Below, piece after piece: positions 43,456-53,209 of a stretch of 64,000 bases of DNA; the first letter of the stretch is position 1, and each line of letters opens with the position of its first letter. The notes beneath the pieces were generated by a model. That model had not been told where the DNA came from. It saw nothing but the letters and a program-made list of their open reading frames with translations, and made no database searches. Source of the stretch: Prevotella denticola (GTDB lineage: Bacteria > Bacteroidota > Bacteroidia > Bacteroidales > Bacteroidaceae); assembly GCF_900454835.1 (NCBI RefSeq), contig NZ_UGTM01000001.1:806501-870500 (forward strand). The letters run 5' to 3'. A program made the translations under genes and the position numbers.

Positions 43456-46400
43456 TCAATATTCCCCCCACGCCTTGATGTCAATGTCGTCGAGACTTAC
43501 ATTGCAGAAGGCATGGATAAATGCACTCGCCAGACGGCTGTTTGTAATCAACGGAACATTGAGGTCGATGGCTGCACGGCGGATTTTATAGCCATTGGTG
43601 AGTTCACGCGGGGTAAGGTCCTTCGGCATATTCACTACCATGTCTATCTTCTTTTCGTGCAGCAGGCTGATTGCTTGCGGCAGCTTCCCTTCGTCAGAAG
43701 GCATATAGACGAGGGTGTTCTCTATGCCATTTTCCGTGAGGTACTTCGACGTGCCCACCGTCGCATAGAGTTCGTAACCATGCTGTTTCAACATCTTCGC
43801 CGCATCAAGCATCTCTGCCTTCTGCTTTGCGCCGCCTGTTGAAAGCAGCACCGTCTTCTTGGGAATACGCTGCCCCACAGAGAGCATCGACTTCAGAAGA
43901 GCCGTAGAGGTGTCATCGCCCAGACAGCCCACTTCACCTGTAGAACTCATGTCGACACCGAGTACCGGGTCGGCCTTCTGCAAACGGTTGAACGAGAACT
44001 GAGAAGCCTTGATACCCACATAGTCGAGGTCGAAGAGGTTCTTGCCTGGTTTCTCGACAGGTACGCCGAGCATGATCTTCGTAGCAAGGTCAATGAAGTT
44101 CAGCTTCAGTACTTTGCTGACAAACGGGAATGAGCGGCTCGCACGGAGGTTACACTCGATGACAAGGATGTCATTCTCACGTGCCATATACTGGATGTTG
44201 AACGGTCCGTTGATATGCAGTTTCTTCGCAATCTGGCGGCTGATGCGTTTGATACGGCGCACCGTCTCGACATAGAGTTTCTGTGGCGGGAACTGGATGG
44301 TGGCATCCCCGGAATGGACACCGGCGAACTCAATGTGTTCGGAGATGGCGTATGCCATGATTTCGCCGTCCTGTGCCACAGCATCCATTTCTATTTCCTT
44401 GGCGTGCTCGATGAACTTGCTGACTACAACAGGATGATCCTCGCTGACATTGGCTGCCAGCTGCAGGAAGCGTGTAAGCTCGTCTTTGTTGGAGCAGACG
44501 TTCATCGCCGCACCAGAGAGAACGTATGACGGACGGACAAGGACAGGGAAGCCGACACGATCGACAAACCTGTCGATGTCGTCCATGCTGGTCAATGCAC
44601 TCCATTCAGGCTGGTTGATGCCGTTCTCTGTCAACATCGACGAAAACTTGGCACGGTCTTCGGCATTGTCAATGTCCTTTGCCGCCGTACCGAGGATGGG
44701 CACATTCTCCTCATCAAGGTACATGGCGAGGTTGTTGGGAATCTGCCCACCTGTCGATACAATCACGCCATGAGGATTTTCCGCATCGATGATATCCATC
44801 ACCCGCTCGAAAGTCAGTTCGTCGAAGTAAAGACGGTCGCACATATCGTAATCCGTCGATACGGTCTCCGGATTATAGTTGATCATGATGGATCGGTAGC
44901 CCTGCCGGCGGATGGTATTCAAAGCCTGGACGCCGCACCAGTCGAATTCCACCGAGCTGCCGATACGGTATGCACCCGAGCCGAGCACGATGACCGAATT
45001 GCGATCATTGGAGAACGTGACATCAGATGCCACGCCAGCATAAGTGACATAGAGGTAATTGGTCTGTGCCGGATATTCCGCAGCCAAGGTGTCAATCTGT
45101 TTTACGACAGGAAGAATGCCGAAACCCTTTCGCAGGCGGCGGACAATCATCATTGCCTTGTGCATGTTCTGGCATTCCTCTTCCAGTCCTACGGCACGTG
45201 CTATCTGGAAATCGGTGAAGCCGTATGTCTTGGCTGCACGCAGCAGTTCCTTGTCAAGTGTGTTGATATTCTTGCGTTTCAGTTTCTCGTCAATGTCGAT
45301 GATGTGCCGGAGTTTATAGAGGAACCAACGGTCAATCTTTGTCAGGTCGTGAATCTGGTCGACGGTGTAGCCCCGGTGCATCGCCTTGGAGATGAGGAAA
45401 ATACGCTTATCCGTCGGCTCACGGAGTGCCGCATTGAGGTCGTCAATCTGCAGTTCTTTGTTCTCGACAAAGCCGTGCATACCCTGACCTATCATGCGGA
45501 GACCCTTCTGAATCGCTTCCTCGAAGTTACGACCGATGGCCATTACCTCGCCGACCGACTTCATGCTGGAACCCAGTTCCTTGTCCACACCGCGGAACTT
45601 GCTGAGATCCCAGCGTGGTATCTTGCAGACTACATAGTCGAGTGCCGGCTCGAAGAATGCAGAAGTGGTCTTCGTAACGGAGTTCTTCAGTTCAAACAGT
45701 CCATACCCCATACCCAGCTTGGCAGCTACGAAAGCAAGCGGATAGCCTGTCGCCTTGCTGGCCAGTGCAGAAGAACGGGAGAGGCGGGCATTGACCTCAA
45801 TGACCCGGTAGTCCTCGCTCTCGGGGTCGAAGGCATACTGGACGTTGCATTCACCGACGATGCCGATATGGCGGACGATCTTGATGGACAGCGCACGCAG
45901 CTTATGGTACTCGCTGTTGGAAAGTGTCTGGGACGGTGCTATGACGATAGACTCTCCCGTATGGATGCCGAGCGGATCAAAGTTCTCCATGTTGCAGACC
46001 GTGATACAGTTGTCGTAACGGTCGCGTACAACCTCATATTCAATCTCTTTCCAACCCTTCAGGCTCTTCTCGACAAGCACCTGCGGAGAGAATGAAAAAG
46101 CCTTCTCGCAAAGTGTATTCAGTTCTTCCTCGTTATCGGCAAAGCCGCTGCCGAGTCCCCCTAATGCATAAGCAGCACGGACGATGACCGGATAGCCGAG
46201 TGTCTTTGCGGCCAGACGGGCCTGCTGAATATCCTCACAAGCCTCGCTCTTGATGGTTCTGACATCAATCTCGTCCAGTCTTTCCACGAATAGTTCGCGG
46301 TCTTCGGTGTCCATGATAGCTCTGACAGGAGTACCCAATACCTTTACATTATACTTTCTCAGTACGCCTTTCTTGTCCAGTTCCACACCACAGTTCAATG

Positions 46401-46680
46401 CCGTCTGCCCACCGAAAGACAGCAGGATGCCATCAGGACGTTCTTTCTCTATGACACGCTCAACGAAGTAAGGTTGAACCGGAAGAAAGTAAATCTGGTC
46501 TGCTACACCCTCGGATGTCTGGACCGTAGCAATGTTCGGATTGATCAGAACCGTAGAAACGCCTTCCTCACGCAGTGCCTTCAATGCCTGTGAGCCGGAG
46601 TAATCGAACTCGCCCGCCTCACCAATCTTCAATGCGCCTGAACCAAGTATCAGGACTTTCTTTATTGACTCGTCTTTCAT
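43456..46680 (-). CDS. carB: carbamoyl-phosphate synthase large subunit
   Basis: Protein of 1,074 residues, full length. It has two homologous ATP-grasp halves, each opening with a LGSGxxxIG-type Rossmann motif (VLILGSGALKIGEAGEFDYS at about 9 and VIVLGSGAYRIGSSVEFDW at about 560). The C-terminal MGS-like allosteric domain begins around residue 940. It makes carbamoyl phosphate from bicarbonate, ATP and ammonia delivered through a tunnel from CarA, feeding pyrimidine and arginine synthesis. Its ATG shares its last base with the end of carA, so translation is coupled. Confidence 0.97.
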   Translation of the reverse strand: MKDESIKKVLILGSGALKIGEAGEFDYSGSQALKALREEGVSTVLINPNIATVQTSEGVADQIYFLPVQPYFVERVIEKERPDGILLSFGGQTALNCGVELDKKGVLRKYNVKVLGTPVRAIMDTEDRELFVERLDEIDVRTIKSEACEDIQQARLAAKTLGYPVIVRAAYALGGLGSGFADNEEELNTLCEKAFSFSPQVLVEKSLKGWKEIEYEVVRDRYDNCITVCNMENFDPLGIHTGESIVIAPSQTLSNSEYHKLRALSIKIVRHIGIVGECNVQYAFDPESEDYRVIEVNARLSRSSALASKATGYPLAFVAAKLGMGYGLFELKNSVTKTTSAFFEPALDYVVCKIPRWDLSKFRGVDKELGSSMKSVGEVMAIGRNFEEAIQKGLRMIGQGMHGFVENKELQIDDLNAALREPTDKRIFLISKAMHRGYTVDQIHDLTKIDRWFLYKLRHIIDIDEKLKRKNINTLDKELLRAAKTYGFTDFQIARAVGLEEECQNMHKAMMIVRRLRKGFGILPVVKQIDTLAAEYPAQTNYLYVTYAGVASDVTFSNDRNSVIVLGSGAYRIGSSVEFDWCGVQALNTIRRQGYRSIMINYNPETVSTDYDMCDRLYFDELTFERVMDIIDAENPHGVIVSTGGQIPNNLAMYLDEENVPILGTAAKDIDNAEDRAKFSSMLTENGINQPEWSALTSMDDIDRFVDRVGFPVLVRPSYVLSGAAMNVCSNKDELTRFLQLAANVSEDHPVVVSKFIEHAKEIEMDAVAQDGEIMAYAISEHIEFAGVHSGDATIQFPPQKLYVETVRRIKRISRQIAKKLHINGPFNIQYMARENDILVIECNLRASRSFPFVSKVLKLNFIDLATKIMLGVPVEKPGKNLFDLDYVGIKASQFSFNRLQKADPVLGVDMSSTGEVGCLGDDTSTALLKSMLSVGQRIPKKTVLLSTGGAKQKAEMLDAAKMLKQHGYELYATVGTSKYLTENGIENTLVYMPSDEGKLPQAISLLHEKKIDMVVNMPKDLTPRELTNGYKIRRAAIDLNVPLITNSRLASAFIHAFCNVSLDDIDIKAWGEY

Positions 46681-47756
46681 TATTTCAGTGTCTCTACGAA
46701 TTTATCAAACATAAAGTAAGTGTCTACCGGACCGGAGCAGGCCTCCGGGTGGAACTGAGAGGTAAACCAAGGGTTCTCCTTGTGGCAGATTCCTTCGTTA
46801 CTGCCGTCGTTCATGTTCACAAACAGCTCACGCCAGTCCTTGTCAAGTGTTGACGCATCAACGGCATAGCCATGATTCTGTGAGGTGATGTAGCACTTCT
46901 CTGTCCCCACCATACGCACCGGCTGATTGTGTCCTCGATGACCGTATTTCAACTTGTAAATCGTTGCCCCCGCTGCCTTTGACAGCAACTGGTTACCCAT
47001 GCAGATACCGCAGATAGGCTTCTTGCTCCTGTTCATCTGCTTGCGGATGATTTCAACGGCATCGCTGCACATATCCGGGTCGCCCGGACCGTTGGCAAGG
47101 AAGAGGCCGTCATAGTCCATATCGGTGTAATCATAGTTCCAGGGAACACGGATTACCTCTACACCTCTTTTAATAAGGGAACGGATGATATTGGCCTTCA
47201 CGCCGCAGTCAACGAGCACAACTTTCTTACCGGCACCCTCATTATAGCGGACAATCTCCTTGGTTGAAACACGGTCTACAAAATTAACACCCTCGTAGTC
47301 AGCCTCAGGGATATTGTCTGGTTCATCATCAAAGAGAATCTTACCCATCATCACACCATGCTCACGCAGCACCTTGGTAAGCTCTCGGGTATCAATTCCT
47401 GTTATACCCGGTACGTGCTCTCGCTTCAGCCAGTCGCCCAGACTCTCCACGGCATTCCAGTGTGAATATTGCTCCGTATAGTCGGATACGATGATGGCAG
47501 AGGCATATATCCTTTCACTTTCCATGAAGGTTGGAATGCCATTCGAATCGAATGTGAAAGGTGGTACACCGTAATTGCCTACCAACGGGAAAGTCATTGT
47601 AAGCAGCTGCCCGGCATAGGAGGGGTCGGTCAGGCTCTCTGGATAGCCCATCATGGCTGTATTGAATACCACTTCTCCAGCCACAGGAGCATCGTATCCA
47701 AACGACTTTCCATGGAATTTTGTTCCGTCACTCAGGACTAAAGTTACGTTCCTCAT
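46680..47756 (-). CDS. carA: carbamoyl-phosphate synthase small (glutaminase) subunit
   Basis: Protein of 358 residues. The N-terminal CarA-specific domain (LSDGTKFHGKSFG, GEVVFNTAMMGYPESLTDPS) is followed by a class I glutamine amidotransferase domain. The nucleophile cysteine lies in PICGICMGNQLL, and the catalytic His-Glu pair in SQFHPEACSGP near the end. It hydrolyses glutamine and passes ammonia to CarB. It directly precedes carB. A 144-bp spacer separates it from the purF-like gene. Confidence 0.97.
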   Translation of the reverse strand: MRNVTLVLSDGTKFHGKSFGYDAPVAGEVVFNTAMMGYPESLTDPSYAGQLLTMTFPLVGNYGVPPFTFDSNGIPTFMESERIYASAIIVSDYTEQYSHWNAVESLGDWLKREHVPGITGIDTRELTKVLREHGVMMGKILFDDEPDNIPEADYEGVNFVDRVSTKEIVRYNEGAGKKVVLVDCGVKANIIRSLIKRGVEVIRVPWNYDYTDMDYDGLFLANGPGDPDMCSDAVEIIRKQMNRSKKPICGICMGNQLLSKAAGATIYKLKYGHRGHNQPVRMVGTEKCYITSQNHGYAVDASTLDKDWRELFVNMNDGSNEGICHKENPWFTSQFHPEACSGPVDTYFMFDKFVETLK

Positions 47757-47900
47757 TATTATTTAGTATTGTTGGGTTGTTTGTTCTTTCCAATCTTCAG
47801 CATGACAATATGTATATATCTTTGTGAGTATGAATACTTTCATTCAAGATAATATATATTTGTCATTACGACATGAATCTGCAGGCAAAGGAATTCCATC

Positions 47901-49799
47901 TCATCCCTTCTGAATGCGATGTACGCGCTCGTAATAGTCAATGAATGCCTGATTGACGAGCCGCATACCGCCACGGGTCGGATAATTGCCGGTGAAGTAC
48001 CAGTCGCCAGGATGATCGGGAATGGCATGGTGCAGTCCTTCCAGACTTTGATACACGAGTTCTACAGGTGTCGTCATTCCTTCTGGGCGCAGCATCTCTA
48101 TGATTTTCTTGTTGAGTTCATCCACCGTAAACGGTTTGTACACGGCACGGACTGCATTCACGATAGGCTCGTTCTTAGGTTTGGCAAGTTCCTTCCTGCA
48201 CGCCTCGTACACCTTGCCAAGCAGGGACGCCATACCACGGTCACGTATCAGTTCGATGGCTGCACGGAACACGCAGAACTCATCAGGACAAGGCATATCG
48301 ATGCCATAGTAGTCAGGAAAACGGATTTGCGGTGCGCTTGATACAACGACAATCTTCTTGGGATGAAGCCGGTCGAGTATGCGTAGGATGCTTTCACGCA
48401 GCGTTGTCCCACGTACGATGGAGTCGTCAATGATGACGAGGTTATCCTCATAAGGTTTGATGCACTCGTAGGTAATATCGTAGACATGTGAGGCAAGGTC
48501 GTTACGGGTATTGCCCTCGGTAATGAAAGTACGCAGCTTGATGTCCTTCCATGCCACTTTCTCGGAACGGACATCCTGATGAATAATACGGTAGACATCC
48601 TCTGCTGACGGATTGGTGCCCAAGGCGGCAATCTGTTCCACCTTCTTCTTGTCAATCCACTCCTTGAAACCATGGACAAGACCATAGAATGCGACCTCTG
48701 CCGTATTCGGTATGAAGGAGAGCACGGTGTGGCTGGTATCGTAGCCGACCGCCTTCAGCACCGGTTCCGTCAGCTGCCGTCCCAGTTTTTCGCGTTCTTT
48801 GTAGATGTCACGGTCGGAGCCACGGGAGAAATAGATGCGCTCAAACGAGCAGGCGGAATAGTTCTGGGGTTCGAGTATCTGTTGCAGCGAACATTCACCA
48901 CGCCGGTTGACAATCAGTGCCTGACCAGGCTTCAGTTCCTGTATGTCCTCACACTCAAGGTCGAATGTCGTCTGCAATACAGGGCGCTCACTTGCCAGCA
49001 CGACAATCTCATCGTTTCTGTAATAGAACGCCGGTCGGATGGCCCATGGGTCCCGGATGGCGAACATCTCGCCCGACCCCGTCTGTCCGCAGATGACATA
49101 TCCGCCGTCAAAGTCCTGCATGGTCGTTTTGAGGACATTGCTCACTTGTACGTGTTCTTCAATATAATCGGTGATGGCACGTTTCTCAAGTCCGAGTTTC
49201 TGCGCCTCCATGAAGTTGCGCTCCACCTCACGATCAAGCCTGTGCCCCATCAGTTCCAGCAGGATATAAGTGTCGCTGTAGATGCGGGGACACTGTCCCT
49301 GGTCAGTAAGTTTTTCAAAGATATCCCCGATGTTTGTCATATTGAAGTTGCCGCACATACAGAGGTTCTTTGCTTTCCAGTTGTTCCGTCGCAGGAACGG
49401 ATGGACATAAGTAAGGCCACTCTTGCCGGTAGTGGAGTACCGGAGGTGGCCCATATAAAGCTCTCCTGCAAAGGGAAGGTGTGCTTTTACAAAAGAAACA
49501 TCAGACAACTGTTCCTGCGAGAGACCCTCATAATGCTTGTGTACGTTGGCGAAAATCTCGGTAACGGCATTCTTTCCCTCTGCACGTTCACGGAACATGT
49601 ATTCATTACCAGGCTGTGAATCCAGCTTCACCGAAGCCAGGCCGGCCCCTTCCTGGCCACGGTTGTGCTGTTTCTCCATCATCAGATAGAGCTTGTTCAG
49701 CCCATACATCCAGGTGCCATACTTCTCCTGGTAATACTCCAGCGGCTTCAACAACCGGATCATTGCCACACCGCAATCTTCATGAATGTTCTTTTCCAT
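47901..49799 (-). CDS. purF: amidophosphoribosyltransferase (large PurF form)
   Basis: Protein of 632 residues combining an Ntn-type glutaminase domain and a phosphoribosyltransferase domain. The short leader MEKNIHED precedes C9, which would become the N-terminal nucleophile after processing (CGVAMIRLL). YMGHLRYSTTGKSG and LCMCGNFNMTN match the glutaminase fold. The PRPP loop is NLVIIDDSIVRGTTLRES at about 465. It starts purine synthesis by making 5-phosphoribosylamine. It is longer than the common ~480-residue PurF because of inserts in the glutaminase half and about 80 extra C-terminal residues. It lies between glmS and carA. Confidence 0.88.
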   Translation of the reverse strand: MEKNIHEDCGVAMIRLLKPLEYYQEKYGTWMYGLNKLYLMMEKQHNRGQEGAGLASVKLDSQPGNEYMFRERAEGKNAVTEIFANVHKHYEGLSQEQLSDVSFVKAHLPFAGELYMGHLRYSTTGKSGLTYVHPFLRRNNWKAKNLCMCGNFNMTNIGDIFEKLTDQGQCPRIYSDTYILLELMGHRLDREVERNFMEAQKLGLEKRAITDYIEEHVQVSNVLKTTMQDFDGGYVICGQTGSGEMFAIRDPWAIRPAFYYRNDEIVVLASERPVLQTTFDLECEDIQELKPGQALIVNRRGECSLQQILEPQNYSACSFERIYFSRGSDRDIYKEREKLGRQLTEPVLKAVGYDTSHTVLSFIPNTAEVAFYGLVHGFKEWIDKKKVEQIAALGTNPSAEDVYRIIHQDVRSEKVAWKDIKLRTFITEGNTRNDLASHVYDITYECIKPYEDNLVIIDDSIVRGTTLRESILRILDRLHPKKIVVVSSAPQIRFPDYYGIDMPCPDEFCVFRAAIELIRDRGMASLLGKVYEACRKELAKPKNEPIVNAVRAVYKPFTVDELNKKIIEMLRPEGMTTPVELVYQSLEGLHHAIPDHPGDWYFTGNYPTRGGMRLVNQAFIDYYERVHRIQKG

Positions 49800-49995
49800 C
49801 TATAAGGTATATCTATATGTCTTCATTATGGGGAGTCAAGGAAGCCAGAAAGAGTCCGGAAATTCAGGTGGAACGAAGGAAACCGAGGGACTAATGTGAA
49901 TGTAGGAATAGCCGGTGCTTCCTACATAGCGGTCATCTTTACCCTCACAGGCTTCTTTGCCATCTTTACCCCCTTTGCTTCATTTAATCCCTGTC
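49800..49995. other. spacer between glmS and purF
   Basis: About 200 bp without a gene. No promoter or hairpin of note was seen. Confidence 0.4.
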
Positions 49996-51843
49996 CTACT
50001 CTACCGTCACCGACTTGGCGAGGTTGCGCGGCTGGTCGACATCTTTTCCCTTGCAGACAGCTATGTGATATGCCAGCAGTTGTAATGGAATCGTAGCCAC
50101 CAGCGGTTCAAGACAGTCCATCGTGTCGGGGAGTTCAATGACGGCATCAGCTATCTTTGAGATAGTGGTGTCTCCCTTTGAGACCAAGGCGATTACACGT
50201 CCCTGACGTGCTTTTATCTCCTGAATGTTGCTGCGTACCTTCTCGTACATTCCGTTGTGGGTTGCGATGGCCACAACCGGCATGTCCGAGTCAATCAGTG
50301 CAATCGGACCGTGTTTCATCTCGGCTGCCGGATAGCCTTCAGCATGGATGTAGGATATTTCTTTCAGCTTCAATGCGCCTTCCAATGCCACCGGATAGCT
50401 GTAGCCTCTGCCGAGGTAAAGGAAGTTACGCGCATATGTGAATGTACGTGCCATATCAGCTATCTTGTCGTTCACCTTCAGAACTTCTCTGATCATGACC
50501 GGTATCTCGGACAGCCCATGTACGGTTTTCACGTATTCATCATGGCCGACAGTCCCCTTGGCGTTTGCCAGAGCGAGAGCGAACATTGTCAGTACGGTGA
50601 CCTGACCTGTAAACGCTTTCGTGGATGCCACACCGATTTCCGGGCCGACGTGGATATAGGTACCCGTATCCGTCGCACGCGGAATACTGGAACCGATGGC
50701 ATTGCAGATGCCATAGATGAACGCCCCCTTCGACTTGGCCAGCTCCACTGCTGCAAGCGTGTCGGCGGTCTCTCCGCTCTGGGAAATCGCTATCACCACA
50801 TCACTGTCGCCCACTACCGGGTTGCCGTAACGGAACTCGCTGGCATATTCCACTTCAACAGGGATGCGACAGAAAGATTCTATCAGCTGTTTGCCGATCA
50901 GTCCGGCGTGCCAGCTGGTACCGCAGGCGACAATGATGATACGCTTGGCGTTGAGCAGTCTGCTCCGGTAGTCAATCAGCGCACTCAGTGTCACCTGATT
51001 GTGGTCGACATTAATGCGCCCGCGCATACAGTTGGTCAGGCACTCCGGCTGCTCGAAGATTTCCTTGAGCATGAAGTGCGGGTAACCGCCTTTCTCTATC
51101 TGTCCGAGATTGATATCCACGGTACGCACTTCCGGCGACAGTTCTTCATTGAGGATATTCACCACCTTCAGCTCCTCGCCCAGCTTCATCACGGCAATGT
51201 TCCCGTCATCAAGATAAACAACCTTGTCGGTGTACTCGATGATCGGACTGGCATCCGAACCGAGGAAGAACTCGCCGTCACCAATGCCGACAACGAGCGG
51301 GCTTTGTTTCCTTGCAGCAATGATTGTATCCGGGTTGCGCTTGTCAAGCAGTGCAATGGCGTATGCACCGATTACCTGGTGCAATGCCAGCTGCACGGCC
51401 TCCAGTAGGCTGAGGTTCTTCTTTATTTGAATATAGTCTATCAACTGTACCAGTACTTCCGTATCGGTTTCCGACCGGAACTTTATCCCTTTCTCTATCA
51501 GATTATGCTTTATCTCGGCATAATTCTCGATGATTCCATTGTGGATGATGGCAAGGTTCTTCGACTGCGAGTAATGCGGATGAGCATTGACGGAAGACGG
51601 CTCGCCATGTGTTGCCCATCGTGTATGCGCTATACCGATGGTGCCGGTTATGTTCTTGTCTGAGCAGTACTCTTCCAAATCGGCCACCTTGCCTTTTGTC
51701 TTATAGACATTCAGATTGCCGTCATGGTCAATCAACGCAACGCCTGCACTGTCGTACCCTCTGTACTCGAGCCGCTTCAGCCCTTTTATCAAGATGGGGT
51801 AAGCCTCGCGCTTAGTCCCGATATATCCAACTATTCCACACAT
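49996..51843 (-). CDS. glmS: glutamine-fructose-6-phosphate aminotransferase
   Basis: Protein of 615 residues, the usual family size. The N-terminal glutaminase begins MCGIVGYIG with the nucleophile C2. Two SIS sugar-isomerase domains follow (IIIVACGTSWHAGLIGKQL and AISQSGETADTLAAVELAK in the first; FLYLGRGYSYPVALEGALK in the second). The C-terminus ends in DQPRNLAKSVTVE, conserved in GlmS. It makes glucosamine-6-phosphate for peptidoglycan and lipid A. No glmS ribozyme is expected in Bacteroidetes and none was seen. It heads a run of three glutamine-using enzymes. Confidence 0.97.
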   Translation of the reverse strand: MCGIVGYIGTKREAYPILIKGLKRLEYRGYDSAGVALIDHDGNLNVYKTKGKVADLEEYCSDKNITGTIGIAHTRWATHGEPSSVNAHPHYSQSKNLAIIHNGIIENYAEIKHNLIEKGIKFRSETDTEVLVQLIDYIQIKKNLSLLEAVQLALHQVIGAYAIALLDKRNPDTIIAARKQSPLVVGIGDGEFFLGSDASPIIEYTDKVVYLDDGNIAVMKLGEELKVVNILNEELSPEVRTVDINLGQIEKGGYPHFMLKEIFEQPECLTNCMRGRINVDHNQVTLSALIDYRSRLLNAKRIIIVACGTSWHAGLIGKQLIESFCRIPVEVEYASEFRYGNPVVGDSDVVIAISQSGETADTLAAVELAKSKGAFIYGICNAIGSSIPRATDTGTYIHVGPEIGVASTKAFTGQVTVLTMFALALANAKGTVGHDEYVKTVHGLSEIPVMIREVLKVNDKIADMARTFTYARNFLYLGRGYSYPVALEGALKLKEISYIHAEGYPAAEMKHGPIALIDSDMPVVAIATHNGMYEKVRSNIQEIKARQGRVIALVSKGDTTISKIADAVIELPDTMDCLEPLVATIPLQLLAYHIAVCKGKDVDQPRNLAKSVTVE

Positions 51844-52013
51844 ATCCTTAACACAATCTTAATCTTCAAAAAAAAGAGAATACCCTTACATCCTCCTCGT
51901 CAGTCAGCAATTCTGAGTGCCATGCAAGAAACGGATGGTCAAAGATACTCTCATTCCACATTCTGTTTTCGTTGCGGTCTGGATGCCATGAACAACCCAG
52001 ACCACAGCTGATT

Positions 52014-52814
52014 TTACTTTCTCAATACATTTACCAGCAGCGAGGCAACTGATGTCACGATACCGATGAAAGAGAACCAGATGGTCGTAGAACTGCCGAT
52101 GCCGGAGTTCTTGGCCTTCACGCTGTTCGGTTCCACATAGAGGATGTCGTTCTGCTGCAGATAATAATAAGGCGAATTGATGAGGTTGGCATCGTTCAGG
52201 TTCAAACGGAAATGATGCTTCTCGCCTGTCGCATCCTCACGGATCAGCATGACATTGTTGCGTTTGCCATAAATGGTCAGGTCGCCGGCTTCGGCCAGAG
52301 CTTCCATCACACTGATCTTTTCCGTTGCGACAGGGAACACACCTGGATGAGTGACCTCACCGATGACCGTAATGCGGTAGCTGCTCATGCGGACGGTAAC
52401 AATGGGATTCTCTGTACGTGCCAGGTAAGGCTGGATTTTGCTCTTGATCAAGTCCTCACACTCCGTCTTGGTCAGACCGCTGACGTGTATCTTTCCGATT
52501 ACGGGAAAATTGATGAAACCGGAATTGTCCACCAAATAGCCTTGCAGCGAGCCGCCGCCGGTGCTGATCTGCTTGCCGCCGCTCAACTGGTTGCGCACCT
52601 GCAGATTGAAAGGGACGGCAGCATCAGGGTCGGTCGTGTTTACAGTAATCGTCAACTCGTCCTTCGGCATGATACGTGCGTCGTACAAGCCACGTGAAGC
52701 AGCCAGGCTGACAGAATCAATATTCGTGTAGTAAGGTACGTCCTTACTTGAGCCACATCCAGCCATGGCCATCATCATAGCCGTAACTATGACAGAAAAG
52801 ATGATTTTTTTCAT
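52014..52814 (-). CDS. polysaccharide export lipoprotein (Wza/BexD-like)
   Basis: Protein of 266 residues. The lipoprotein signal ends MAMAGCGSS (C20). It is followed by a Poly_export domain (ARIMPKDELTITVNTTDPDA, LVDNSGFINFPVIGKIHVSG, TVRMSSYRITVIGEVTHPGV) and an SLBB-like domain (VMEALAEAGDLTIYGKRNNV). A C-terminal hydrophobic segment (TIWFSFIGIVTSVASLLVNV) would cross the outer membrane, as in Wza. Such proteins form the exit channel for polysaccharides. The usual partner Wzc/tyrosine kinase gene is not next to it, and the glycan locus of this window is 25 kb away. Confidence 0.88.
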   Translation of the reverse strand: MKKIIFSVIVTAMMMAMAGCGSSKDVPYYTNIDSVSLAASRGLYDARIMPKDELTITVNTTDPDAAVPFNLQVRNQLSGGKQISTGGGSLQGYLVDNSGFINFPVIGKIHVSGLTKTECEDLIKSKIQPYLARTENPIVTVRMSSYRITVIGEVTHPGVFPVATEKISVMEALAEAGDLTIYGKRNNVMLIREDATGEKHHFRLNLNDANLINSPYYYLQQNDILYVEPNSVKAKNSGIGSSTTIWFSFIGIVTSVASLLVNVLRK

Positions 52815-53157
52815 TTAAACAAATAACGTGTAGTCTACTATCAACATTAATTTTAGCAGGAATGAAGTGGACAGCAGAAAGGTTTTTCATTACCCGTTTT
52901 ACCGAACACAATATATCCACTGCAAAAATACGACTATTTTTTGAGAACCACAAACGAATGCTCTTTTTTCTTTCAGGTATCAGCAAGGAGACAGGAATGC
53001 TGGCAGATAGAACGACAGCAGCTGACGACCGTACTATGAGACGGTACGGCATCGGCAAAGGATTCTCCTGACGTTATATTTGCAGAGGAGACACTTCTGT
53101 ATGCGGCTGCAAAGGGGAAACTTTCATCAACTACCTTGATAACTACATAGAAGAACC
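52815..53157. other. intergenic region between divergent genes
   Basis: It holds the export gene's promoter (52923-52954) and no supported gene; nothing else stands out. Confidence 0.5.
52923..52954 (-). promoter_or_regulatory. promoter of the polysaccharide export gene
   Basis: On the minus strand TTTG (52954-52951), 20 bp, TATTTTTG (52930-52923), leader about 100 nt. Confidence 0.55.
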
Positions 53158-53188
53158 TTGTCGGTATGGAGGGAGAGAGGTATCTTTG
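53158..53188 (+). promoter_or_regulatory. promoter of the cysteine-rich small protein
   Basis: TTG (53158-53160), 20 bp, TATCTTTG (53181-53188). It overlaps the in-frame ATG at 53186 and so places the start at 53210. Confidence 0.7.
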
Positions 53189-53209
53189 CAGCGAACAAAA
53201 ATTATCATT

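Noticed and set aside
44770..46095. Long open frame (441 codons) antisense to carB
   Set aside because: It mirrors a full-length, highly conserved gene, has no family features and arises from codon bias on the other strand.
50257..51408. Open frame of 383 codons antisense to glmS
   Set aside because: Same reasoning: antisense of a conserved enzyme, with His- and Arg-rich shadow composition.
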